Source of the DNA: Candidatus Rifleibacteriota bacterium
GTDB lineage: Bacteria > Riflebacteria > Ozemobacteria > Ozemobacterales > Ozemobacteraceae
NCBI GenBank assembly: GCA_029564115.1
Contig: JAKQQP010000533.1
Span: 1-64,000, forward strand
Length of the DNA stretch: 64,000 nt
Direction: 5' to 3'
The number at the start of each line of letters is the position of its first letter. Within the stretch, counting starts at the first letter, position 1. This document shows positions 26,435 to 34,156 of the stretch, piece after piece. The notes under the pieces were generated by a model, which worked only from the letters and a program-made list of their open reading frames with translations, ran no database searches and had not been told where the DNA came from. A program made the translations under genes and the position numbers.

Positions 26435-26463
26435 ATTGTAATGACGGAACCGCGACTCGTCAA
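26435..26463 (-). promoter_or_regulatory. Sigma70-like promoter for the M48 protease gene
   Basis: Minus strand TTGACG (26463-26458), 17-bp spacer, TACAAT (26440-26435): 5 of 6 matches in each box. The predicted start near 26428 gives a 26-base leader to the GTG. Confidence 0.75.
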
Positions 26464-26486
26464 TAATGCATGGTGCTGATTTTACA

Positions 26487-26515
26487 TTGACTTGGAAAGC
26501 TGTTTTGCATAGACT
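26487..26515 (+). promoter_or_regulatory. Sigma70-like promoter for the FecR-CHASE2 operon
   Basis: TTGACT (26487-26492), 17-bp spacer, TAGACT (26510-26515). The predicted start near 26522 gives a leader of about 40 bases. It is arranged back to back with the protease promoter. Confidence 0.7.
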
Positions 26516-26562
26516 GCCAGAAGATTTTACGATTATTTCGAGGAATTTGTGCAGGAGAATTT

Positions 26563-28074
26563 ATGAAACTTCACGCCATAATTGCCGGTTGCCTTGTATC
26601 TGCAGGCCTCATTCTGGTTACGCCGGCCGCCGTAAGAGGCATCGACCTTTCTACCACCGAAATCACCAGTATTGAAGGCCGCGTCGAGGTCAAAAAAGGC
26701 GCCGACGCCGCTTTTAAAAAGCTGCACAGCAATCTGAAGCTTTCCGGAGCCATGAAAAGACTCGATGGTGGCGACAAGGTCAGAACCTATGCCCAGAGCT
26801 CTGCAGAAATGGCTCTGAAGGAAACCTGCATTCTTGCAGTAAAAGAGCAAAGCATATTTGAAGTGCCGCGCACCCTTGGCAGTGAAACCATTGCCGAATT
26901 GAAGGCACAACAGGGAGCGCTTCTTTTTAAAGTCATCAGTGGCAGCAATTTTCAGGTGCAGACCGCCGATGTCATTGCCGGAGTTAAAGGCACCCTGTTC
27001 GAACTCGACATCATAGACAACTTCGACTGCCTGCTCGAAACACCGGGGCTGCAGATTGGCACGCTTGCAGCCGGCGGCACGATGGTCAACGTCTACAAAG
27101 GTGAAGTTGAGCTGACGCACGCACAGACCGGCAAAAAAAGAACTCTCAAAGAGGGTCAGGGGCTGGCTGCACTTGGCAGCAGACTGCTGAACCTCGATAA
27201 AATTCTGCAGGACGGCTTCACGCCGCTGCGTCAATTCGACCCGGCGACGCTGCTCGGCGAAAAATTCGGAGACGGTGCGCTCGGGCTTCTCCAGACCAGC
27301 CCAACCATATCTGGTCTCACCGAATTTGCCGGTCTTGGCGATGTACCGGTAGACCTCGGTGAAAACAGATTTTCTGAACTCCTCATCGGCCTGAGTAACC
27401 CGCTCACCGAAAAACTTCAGGCTGTGGAACAATACACCCGCAGTGCCGGCGAGGTAATTGAAAGCGCCAAAGAACTTGAAAAACTTGGCAAAGACCTGCT
27501 CGGCGAACAATACCAGGTTGATTTTTCCGAATACGAAAAGATTGAAAGCCCTTTCACGCTTACCGGCAGCAGATTCAGCGAAGTTTATCTTGGCGGGCAG
27601 ACATTTGCCGCCTGCAGAACATTCGCCGACAGCAAAAGAACCCGCCTTGAGCCAAACAAGGAAGGGCTGATTCTCAACGAGGGTAGCGGCGCCTTCAAAG
27701 TTCGCAAATACCGCAACACCAACCCGACCGTCGAGTTTTATGCGACTTTTCAACAGCAGGGCAACAATCTTATCACCACCGTAAAATCTGTTAAAGGCGA
27801 GCTTTACGGCCGTATCCCCGGCGAAATCGAGCATTTCAAAATTCCGACCGATGCCATGTCTTTCGTCCTCGATACTTCAACCGGCAAAAGCAGCAGGCAG
27901 AAAGCCGACAAAACTGCCATGCCCGACGAACTGACCAGATACAGCCTGAAAATTGACGAAAAAATAAGTAGAGAAAAAGCGGCACACGACGCCCAGGCAA
28001 AAGAAAAACAGATAGACGCCGTCAAAAAGGTTATCAAAAACCCCAAAGATCTGATCAGAAAGTTCAAATTCTGA
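26563..28074 (+). CDS. Exported FecR-domain protein
   Basis: 503 residues behind GCAGGAGAATTT. Signal peptide IIAGCLVSAGLILVTPAA. A FecR-like domain covers about residues 35-200: ITSIEGRVEVKKG, then LDGGDKVRTYAQSSAEM, then QGALLFKVISGSNFQVQTA and VIAGVKGTLFEL. The rest is a helical region with few recognisable features and a basic C-terminal tail (KKVIKNPKDLIRKFKF). In known systems FecR-type domains sit in the periplasm and pass a signal to a partner. The next gene, 3 bases downstream, encodes a CHASE2-cyclase whose sensor domain is also periplasmic, so this protein is a likely ligand or co-sensor for it. Confidence 0.85.
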   Translation: MKLHAIIAGCLVSAGLILVTPAAVRGIDLSTTEITSIEGRVEVKKGADAAFKKLHSNLKLSGAMKRLDGGDKVRTYAQSSAEMALKETCILAVKEQSIFEVPRTLGSETIAELKAQQGALLFKVISGSNFQVQTADVIAGVKGTLFELDIIDNFDCLLETPGLQIGTLAAGGTMVNVYKGEVELTHAQTGKKRTLKEGQGLAALGSRLLNLDKILQDGFTPLRQFDPATLLGEKFGDGALGLLQTSPTISGLTEFAGLGDVPVDLGENRFSELLIGLSNPLTEKLQAVEQYTRSAGEVIESAKELEKLGKDLLGEQYQVDFSEYEKIESPFTLTGSRFSEVYLGGQTFAACRTFADSKRTRLEPNKEGLILNEGSGAFKVRKYRNTNPTVEFYATFQQQGNNLITTVKSVKGELYGRIPGEIEHFKIPTDAMSFVLDTSTGKSSRQKADKTAMPDELTRYSLKIDEKISREKAAHDAQAKEKQIDAVKKVIKNPKDLIRKFKF

Positions 28075-28077
28075 AAA

Positions 28078-31000
28078 ATGTTTTTGGGCAAAGCATTCAG
28101 AGCGACTCCCATCTCCAGGCATGGGCACAGAGCTCTTTTTGTTCCGCTGTTTCTTTGTCTGCTGGCTTTGTTACCCTTTTTACAAAGCACCTTCATCTGG
28201 TTCGACCTCAAACTTTCAGATCTGCTTTTCACTTCTCAAGCATATTTTAAAAGGTTATCCGGACACATAGACTCTGAAGCGCCTGTATTGATCGTCACCA
28301 AAGACCAGGCATTTTTTCAGCGTTTTCATCGCGACCCTGACCGCGCAGACTTCGCAGAGTTGCTCAAATTATTGCGCAGCGAAAAGGCCGGCACCGTCGC
28401 CTTCGATTTCATATTCGATACCCCTGGAGCCGATCCGGGCAAGGACGCGGCCTTTGCCCAGGCTCTGACGTCATTTCCCATGCCGTTGCTGGCAACCCAC
28501 TTTGTCAACCGTGGTACCCAGACCTTTGAAAAATTGAGCATAACAGACCTCGAAGCCGCCCGACCGCCCTGGCCTTTGCCTCTTCAAGGCGATCTGGCAA
28601 GAAACGCCGCCGCGCAGGGGCTCATCAATCTGCCTGCCGACCTGGATTCAACCGTACGATACGCGCCACTGGCTTTTTTTCCGGCTGATATGAGCGAGTT
28701 TGTACCCTCACTTGGCTTTGCAACTTGGGTTGCCAGCATGATTCAAGAAAATGCTGAAAGCATAGCGGCTCTGGCAAAAACCTCAGCTCACAGGCCTGCT
28801 GCCGAACTACTTGTGGAATTAGCGACAAAGGGGCCGCACCAGTTTAAAAGCATCGGGCATTACGGACTGAACGCACTTTTAAGAAGGCTTGAGCTGCAGT
28901 TTCTCGCCAGAACAGCCGGTCTGGCATTACCAGAGCAGGCAGAAGCTCTCAAAAAGGCTGCAAACGAAATTATGACCAGCAGGCTTGCAGAATCGACATG
29001 GCTGCACCTCCCGACAGATCCTCTGCCGCTGACAGGCAGTCACGAAATGCCATGTCTGCGCCTGCCTTTTCGCAAACTTGCCCCACCCTTCAAAGGCGAC
29101 GGCATCGAGACAATCTCGATGGGCACAATTCTGCAGACCGAAGCTGACAAAACTTCGCCACTGCTGAACCACCATCTATTTTTTCAAGCTGCACCCGGGC
29201 AGACGGCGCAGAAAATCACACTCTCAGAGCCGCATGCCAGAAGCGGCAGCAACTCGATTACGGGGCAGGTCGTCACCGTTTCCGGCAAACCCGTTGCCAA
29301 CGCCGAAATTCTGCTTACAATCGCCGAAAGTGGTTTCTGGCAGATAAACAAAACCGATGCCGGTGGTAATTTTTGCCTTTCCGGCATCCCGGCAGGGAAC
29401 TGCCATATTCAGATAACCGCATTCAGTGGCCGCAACTGGCAACAGGGCAGCGCCAGAGTGCGAACCCGCAATGACAGCTCCGCTCAACTTCCGCTGTTGA
29501 TGTTTGCAGACTGCTCCACCAGCCTGAATCTTCGATCTGAAACCCTGATGACAGACAAAATCACGGCAATCGTATTCGGGGAACCTATGCCCATACTGAA
29601 CAGCAATGCCTCGGGCGAAGTAGCGCTGCAAAACCTTCCGGAAGGTTTTGCCATTGCCGGGCTTGCGGCAGACAGCGACGAGCTTGAACTGTCTGCCGGC
29701 GTTATAGTCAATTCTGCAGGCAGTCCGGTTCCAGACATTCTGGTCGCGGTCATCCCCGACAATGATTTCTGGACCCTGCGTCATTACCAGGAACAGCAGT
29801 CGGCAAAAAGAACTGACTCGATCAGGTTCGACAATATGCCCACCTCAATAGATTCTCGACTTGCCTTATTCAGCGGCGACTCTAAAGAAACCGGGCAAAA
29901 AACCGTAGACATTAGCCTTTTTCCTGCCCAAACCCGGCAGCTAACCCATCTGCCCCCTGTTTCCAATGAAATAAAGGCCGAATGTCGGCTCATTTTTGCC
30001 GGCGCAGACAAAACTGTTCAGAATATCGTTCTTGTCGGCGAAACCGGCCTCAGATTCTCGACCAGCAGTGACAAGCCTCTGCTGGTGCCGGCGGGGCGCT
30101 ATATGATTTTAACCGAGCAGGATGGCAAACGCGGCATCTTTCGTGCGACGCGCATAAAACAGAAAACTGTTTTCGTCGGCAGTGCACTGCCCGCCGACCA
30201 GGATTTCATCGTAACGCCGATCAACTTTCTTGATAAGAGTTTTCCGCGGGTTCCCGGGGTCAATTTGCACGCTAACCTTTTCGCTGCACTGAAACAACAC
30301 AACTTCATGCGCTCGGTATTTTTTCACTCCGACAATTCCCCACGCGCCTGGCCAATAATGCAGTTTTTGCTGTTATTGCCCTTACTTTTGCTTTTAAACC
30401 GGCTTTTTGTAAGCGCAGGTGCCATATGGGGCGGAACAGGTGTTGTCTGTGCGGCAGTGCTATGGCTTGCCGCCGGGACGATCATGTTTTTACATCAGGT
30501 TCTTCTACCGCTGTTCTTTCCTCTGCTTGTATTTGCAGGCTTTGGCGTCAGCCGTGGCTACCTTGCCTGGTCGATATCGCGCCGTCAGGAGCGCGAAACA
30601 CGCCAGACTTTCGGGCGTTTCATTTCATCGGCAGTGGTTGACCACATTCTTAAAACCCCAGACAGTCTGAAGCCAGGCGGCGAAAAGAAAGAACTGAGCG
30701 TAATTTTCACCGATCTCGCCGGCTTTACGTCCATATCAGAGAAGTTGGCACCAGAAGAGCTCACAGAGCTGATGAACGAATATCTTGGCGAAATGACAAA
30801 GATTCTGTTCGAATTTGGCGGCACTCTCGACAAGTATATCGGCGACGCCATAATGGGCTTCTGGAACCACCCCGCCCCGCAGCCCGACCACGCGCAACGG
30901 GCGGTCGAATGTGCAATTCACATGCAGCAAAAGCTGGGGCATTTGCGCCGTAAATGGGCTGAGAGGGGTTTGCCAAGAGTTGAAATGCGAGCTGGCATCA

Positions 31001-31473
31001 ACACTTCAGTGTGTATGGTCGGCTTTATCGGCAGCGAAATACAGATGAACTTCACCTGCCTCGGCGACGGCGTCAACCTTGCTTCACGCCTTGAAGGAGC
31101 CAACAAGGCCTATGGCACTTTCATGATGATTTCAGATTCTGTTCACAATCGAATCGATCAAAAACTGATCAGCACGCGTTTTCTTGACTTTCTTGCCGTT
31201 AAAGGCAAAGACAGGCCGGTAGAAGTGTTCGAAGTTCGTGGCTATCGTGCCAATGAGCCAGTCGAATGGGAAAAGGCTGCGCAGTATTACAAAGATGGGA
31301 TTGACCTGTATCTGAAACGCAGCTGGGCAGATGCTATCGAGGCTTTTTCCCTGGTGCGGCAACTGCTGCCTGATGACGGGCCGGCGCAGGTTTATATCGA
31401 CCGCTGCCGGGAATTTTCAATGGCGCCACCACCCAAAAACTGGGATGGCCGCTATATTTTAAGAAACAAATGA
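28078..31473 (+). CDS. Membrane CHASE2-adenylate cyclase with inserted carboxypeptidase-regulatory-like domains
   Basis: 1131 residues. An N-terminal membrane segment (LFVPLFLCLLALLPFL) is followed by a CHASE2 sensor (from about 40, with FDLKLSDLLF and TVAFDFIFD). There is an unusual long insert (about 390-720) with a carboxypeptidase-regulatory/Ig-like repeat (ITGQVVTVSGKPVANAEILL, DAGGNFCLSGIPAGN). Three membrane segments follow (about 755-845), then a class III cyclase domain (about 875-1060). Metal Asp residues lie in IFTDLAGFTS and KYIGDAIMGFW. GDGVNLASRLEG is the transition-state motif. A TPR-like tail (AAQYYKDGIDLYLKRSW) ends the chain. It probably makes cAMP in response to a periplasmic signal, and it shares an operon with the FecR gene. 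Confidence 0.88.
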   Translation: MFLGKAFRATPISRHGHRALFVPLFLCLLALLPFLQSTFIWFDLKLSDLLFTSQAYFKRLSGHIDSEAPVLIVTKDQAFFQRFHRDPDRADFAELLKLLRSEKAGTVAFDFIFDTPGADPGKDAAFAQALTSFPMPLLATHFVNRGTQTFEKLSITDLEAARPPWPLPLQGDLARNAAAQGLINLPADLDSTVRYAPLAFFPADMSEFVPSLGFATWVASMIQENAESIAALAKTSAHRPAAELLVELATKGPHQFKSIGHYGLNALLRRLELQFLARTAGLALPEQAEALKKAANEIMTSRLAESTWLHLPTDPLPLTGSHEMPCLRLPFRKLAPPFKGDGIETISMGTILQTEADKTSPLLNHHLFFQAAPGQTAQKITLSEPHARSGSNSITGQVVTVSGKPVANAEILLTIAESGFWQINKTDAGGNFCLSGIPAGNCHIQITAFSGRNWQQGSARVRTRNDSSAQLPLLMFADCSTSLNLRSETLMTDKITAIVFGEPMPILNSNASGEVALQNLPEGFAIAGLAADSDELELSAGVIVNSAGSPVPDILVAVIPDNDFWTLRHYQEQQSAKRTDSIRFDNMPTSIDSRLALFSGDSKETGQKTVDISLFPAQTRQLTHLPPVSNEIKAECRLIFAGADKTVQNIVLVGETGLRFSTSSDKPLLVPAGRYMILTEQDGKRGIFRATRIKQKTVFVGSALPADQDFIVTPINFLDKSFPRVPGVNLHANLFAALKQHNFMRSVFFHSDNSPRAWPIMQFLLLLPLLLLLNRLFVSAGAIWGGTGVVCAAVLWLAAGTIMFLHQVLLPLFFPLLVFAGFGVSRGYLAWSISRRQERETRQTFGRFISSAVVDHILKTPDSLKPGGEKKELSVIFTDLAGFTSISEKLAPEELTELMNEYLGEMTKILFEFGGTLDKYIGDAIMGFWNHPAPQPDHAQRAVECAIHMQQKLGHLRRKWAERGLPRVEMRAGINTSVCMVGFIGSEIQMNFTCLGDGVNLASRLEGANKAYGTFMMISDSVHNRIDQKLISTRFLDFLAVKGKDRPVEVFEVRGYRANEPVEWEKAAQYYKDGIDLYLKRSWADAIEAFSLVRQLLPDDGPAQVYIDRCREFSMAPPPKNWDGRYILRNK

Positions 31474-31487
31474 GCAAAAAACTTTAA

Positions 31488-31517
31488 TTGATTTAAACGG
31501 TATTATAGGGGTATCAT
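31488..31517 (+). promoter_or_regulatory. Sigma70-like promoter for the SH3/C39 peptidase gene
   Basis: TTGATT (31488-31493), 18-bp spacer, TATCAT (31512-31517). The predicted leader is about 56 bases and includes the GGAGGGAATT ribosome binding site. Confidence 0.5.
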
Positions 31518-31580
31518 CCAAATCAGAAAGATGCTGCCGGGTCTGCTTTAACGCAGCCAGACAAGCAGAGGAGGGAATTT

Positions 31581-32693
31581 ATGCAGACAAAAAGGTGGTT
31601 CTTTTTCTGGCTTATGGCCCTTTGTGTTGGTTTTGCCGCGACAGGTCAGCCGCTTCTAGCGCAGTCGGCCGCCGACGTCTTTGGTGACAGAACTATCACC
31701 ATAAGTGAACAAAGCGGTTCAAGTGGCCAGCAAGTCGGTGCCGGAAAGGGCACAATGACCGGGCGCGTGGTCGTAAACCCCTATCTCAATGTTAGAACCG
31801 GCCCGTGGGGCAACATTATCGGCGCACTTTATGATGGCAACAAAGTTGAAATAGTAGGCTCGAGCGGTGACTGGTACAAAATCAACTATGGCAGCGGCGT
31901 TGCTTTCGTTCACTCGGATTACGTGGTTATCGACGGCGCCGACAGCGCAGCAGGAAACGCCCAGAGCAGCGTCGGCACCGTGCAGGTCAACCCTTCTCTG
32001 AACATACGGACATCGCCTTGGGGGCCAATTGTCGGCAGCTTCTACAACGGCGATAAAGTCAATATAGTAGGCCGTGAGGGTGACTGGTACAAAATCAAAC
32101 ACAATGGCAGCATAGTTTACTGTCATTCCGACTACATAGTAAAATCCGGTGGTGCGACAACTTCGCCGACACCAGCTCCGAGTTCTCAGGCAACTTCAGG
32201 CACAGCGGGCGTACAGACCGGAGCAAACGGGAAAACCGTTCTCAATGTTCCCAAGCAATGTCAGGGAGCTGTGAACTGCCCGGTTCCATGGTCTGCCTGC
32301 GGCCCGACCTCTCTGGGTATGGCACTGGCCTATTACGGCAAGGGTAATGCCGGGGCTCTGGCTTCGAGCCTGTGGTATACCTGCGGTACAACAGGTGCTG
32401 CCGGCACCAACCATGCCGGTCTGGTCAGAGGCGCTCAGCAGCATGGTTTCCCTAATGCCAAATGGCATTACAGCGTCGGACTATCGTGGGTAAAAGAACA
32501 GATCAGAGCCGGCAAGCCGGTCATCGCCAACGTCTATAACCATTATGTTGTAATCACAGGCATAGACGACAGCGGCAATATTTATTACAATGACCCGGCC
32601 AAATGGGACGTTGTGCAGGTCAGATCTTATGACTCATTTTCAGCCTGGTGGAACGGTGGTGGCTGCTACCACGCCGCCATGACACTTCAATAA
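31581..32693 (+). CDS. Exported SH3b-SH3b-C39-like cysteine peptidase
   Basis: 370 residues with a signal peptide (WLMALCVGFAATGQPLLA). Two bacterial SH3 domains (about 60-117 and 131-187) share LNVRTGPWG/LNIRTSPWG and GDWYKI. A Thr/Pro/Ser linker joins them to a C39-like (Peptidase_C39_2) domain. Catalytic Cys about 240 is in CPVPWSACGPTSLGMAL, His about 321 in NHYVVITGID, and Asp about 338 in YYNDP. The SH3 domains probably hold it to peptidoglycan, and the peptidase may cut a cell-wall or surface peptide. No ABC exporter is near, so a bacteriocin-leader role is unlikely. GAGGAGGGAATT is a strong ribosome binding site. Confidence 0.85.
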   Translation: MQTKRWFFFWLMALCVGFAATGQPLLAQSAADVFGDRTITISEQSGSSGQQVGAGKGTMTGRVVVNPYLNVRTGPWGNIIGALYDGNKVEIVGSSGDWYKINYGSGVAFVHSDYVVIDGADSAAGNAQSSVGTVQVNPSLNIRTSPWGPIVGSFYNGDKVNIVGREGDWYKIKHNGSIVYCHSDYIVKSGGATTSPTPAPSSQATSGTAGVQTGANGKTVLNVPKQCQGAVNCPVPWSACGPTSLGMALAYYGKGNAGALASSLWYTCGTTGAAGTNHAGLVRGAQQHGFPNAKWHYSVGLSWVKEQIRAGKPVIANVYNHYVVITGIDDSGNIYYNDPAKWDVVQVRSYDSFSAWWNGGGCYHAAMTLQ

Positions 32694-32708
32694 GGGTGGT
32701 TTCAAAAA

Positions 32709-33614
32709 ATGTATAAACTGGCAATTCTGTTTTTCAGCATCGTCATGATGGTTCCGGCGGCCTTTGCAGCAGAAACAACCGCCGCTGCCAACGAAAACGA
32801 CATTTTCATCCCCGGCAGATTCATGTCTCTCGCCACTGCCGCTGATGGGTCGATTTATCTGCTCACCGACGCCAACCAGGTTGTCTGCGTCAATCCTGAT
32901 CGAAGTCAGAAGACTATCACACTGCCTATGGTAATGGAATCCAAGGCCGGCGACCGCTTCTGCGATCTGGCTGTCAGTGGTAACACCCTCGCTTTCTGCG
33001 GGTTTCCCTTCCCCGTGGTGTTCAGCGTCGATCTGGGCAACCCGGTTGATTACAAGATAATCAGAGCTTCTGACCAGGAAGCCGCGTCTCTGCATCTGAT
33101 GAATATAAGCATCGATCAGGCCGGCTGGCGGGTCAGAGATGCTGACGGTCTTGTTTTTCAGCTTGCTGACGGCAAACCACTGCTGCGCCTGCCAGAATTT
33201 GCCACACTCGAAGCAGATGAGGGTAACAAAGCAGTTCTCATGCCTCCCCCAAGAAATGAAAACGGTGTAATGATCACCGGCCGCGTGCAAAAAGAAGATG
33301 GGCGACCCTTGTGGGTAGCTCCGGTTCCTGAAGCACCCAGACAGGTAATGTCAGTGGACTTTCTTGGTTTCGACAACAATGGCAGACATGTTTTTGTCGT
33401 CATGACCGCCAGCGGCGAGCTCGACTCAGAATTCACCGCTTACGCCGTGCGTCGTGGCAAAGTGGTGGCTTCAGGCCAGATTCCAGGGCCAGCCGGCCTG
33501 GAAATGCAGCGTTTTTACCGCCTGGCGCCGGATGGCAGCATCGTCTATGCCCAGGCTGGCGAAAACAACAATGAAAAGGGTATTGTGATCAAGCGGCTGC
33601 AGCTGAACGAATAA
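32709..33614 (+). CDS. Exported beta-propeller-like hypothetical protein
   Basis: 301 residues with a signal peptide (KLAILFFSIVMMVPAAFA). The mature part shows repeated strands typical of a propeller (LATAADGSIYLLTDANQV, LAVSGNTLAFCGFPF, YRLAPDGSIVYAQAG). No family was assigned. It begins 15 bases after the C39 peptidase stop and is probably in the same operon. It could be a surface or periplasmic partner of that enzyme, but this rests on position only. The ribosome binding site is modest (AAGGGTGG). Confidence 0.72.
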   Translation: MYKLAILFFSIVMMVPAAFAAETTAAANENDIFIPGRFMSLATAADGSIYLLTDANQVVCVNPDRSQKTITLPMVMESKAGDRFCDLAVSGNTLAFCGFPFPVVFSVDLGNPVDYKIIRASDQEAASLHLMNISIDQAGWRVRDADGLVFQLADGKPLLRLPEFATLEADEGNKAVLMPPPRNENGVMITGRVQKEDGRPLWVAPVPEAPRQVMSVDFLGFDNNGRHVFVVMTASGELDSEFTAYAVRRGKVVASGQIPGPAGLEMQRFYRLAPDGSIVYAQAGENNNEKGIVIKRLQLNE

Positions 33615-33650
33615 TCAACACCGATATCGGCTATCAGCGGGGGCTGCGGT

Positions 33651-33854
33651 TCAACTGCAGCCCTCGCGTCTCTTCAGTCGATTCTGCCTGGGTTTGAGCA
33701 GGACAGCGGCATTGAGCGGATACTGCAAGAATGGGCCCATATCACGAAACTGGCTTTTTGCCGATGATTTGTCGATAGCCGCCGAGAAAATGCGGCGCAG
33801 CGACATGGCTTTGCGAATTTTAGAGACCCCTCGCCTGACTTTTGCTAATAACAT
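33651..33854 (-). CDS. Small basic protein, 67 residues, behind a sigma54-type promoter
   Basis: ATG at 33854 with CGAGGAAG seven bases upstream, a strong ribosome binding site. Sequence: LLAKVRRGVSKIRKAMSLRR, then FSAAIDKSSAKSQFRDMGP, then NAAVLLKPRQNRLKRREG. The protein is basic, with pI-raising Arg/Lys clusters at both ends, and has no signal peptide. No family was recognised. About 50 bases of leader separate it from a candidate sigma54 promoter. A 7-bp hairpin (GGGCTGC 33641-33647, GCAGCCC 33657-33663) overlaps its stop codon and may end the transcript. Existence rests on the ribosome binding site and promoter, so it remains moderately likely. Confidence 0.55.
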   Translation of the reverse strand: MLLAKVRRGVSKIRKAMSLRRIFSAAIDKSSAKSQFRDMGPFLQYPLNAAVLLKPRQNRLKRREGCS

Positions 33855-34156
33855 TTTTTGCTTCCTCGTTCTTACACAACCTTTATCGTATTTTTAGTTA
33901 CGCCCGCAATGATAGCAAAAGTCATGCCAACATACAATACACACAAAATACCCTGACTCCGGCTGTTTAAAAGATTCTTAAAAATTAACAAAGGCTATTG
34001 ACTGCCAGATTTTATACACAACTGCCAGATTTTCATTATCTTACCGTGCCCCCTCGGGGCAAGTATTTAAACCCGGTGCAAAGGCCGACCGTTCAACTCT
34101 CTGAGTCGGCAAATCAGTCGCATAGCGAGGTTCTGCAATAGCTTTTTTGGGGAGCC
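33855..34156. other. 302-bp intergenic region with a promoter, direct repeats and hairpins
   Basis: Contains the sigma54-type promoter at 33913-33930. The direct repeat ACTGCCAGATTTT occurs at 34001-34013 and 34021-34033 (20-bp period). Hairpins: GCCCC/GGGGC (34048-34060) and GCCGAC/GTCGGC (34084-34110). A six-T run occurs at 34143-34148. The last hairpin may end the SrfC operon on the minus strand. No gene is supported. Confidence 0.5.
33913..33930 (-). promoter_or_regulatory. Sigma54-type (-24/-12) promoter
   Basis: Minus strand TTGGCATGACTTTTGCTA: TGGCATG-N4-TTGCT, with GG and GC exactly 12 bases apart as in the RpoN consensus. It shares 15 of 18 bases with the element at 56948-56965. A sigma70 reading (TTGTAT-N17-TATCAT) overlaps it and cannot be excluded. 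It lies about 50 bases upstream of the ATG at 33854. Confidence 0.6.

Noticed and set aside
25239..26435. TTG at 26435 as the start of the M48 protease
   Set aside because: It overlaps the -10 box and has no ribosome binding site. GTG at 26402 has AGAGG and sits before the signal peptide.
26533..27834. 433-codon ORF on the minus strand, opposite the FecR gene
   Set aside because: It is antisense to a gene with a signal peptide, domain matches and a strong ribosome binding site. Its amino acid mix is the mirror of GAA/TTC codon use. Similar long antisense ORFs at 35423-36550, 40187-41314 and 46264-47445 were rejected for the same reason.
31581..32693. C39 peptidase as part of a bacteriocin export system
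   Set aside because: No ABC exporter or precursor peptide with a double-Gly leader is adjacent, and the protein has its own signal peptide and SH3 domains.
34048..34148. Cyclic di-GMP (GEMM) riboswitch
   Set aside because: GCAAA-type segments and hairpins are present, but the conserved order of the GEMM core is not, and no gene starts downstream on that strand.
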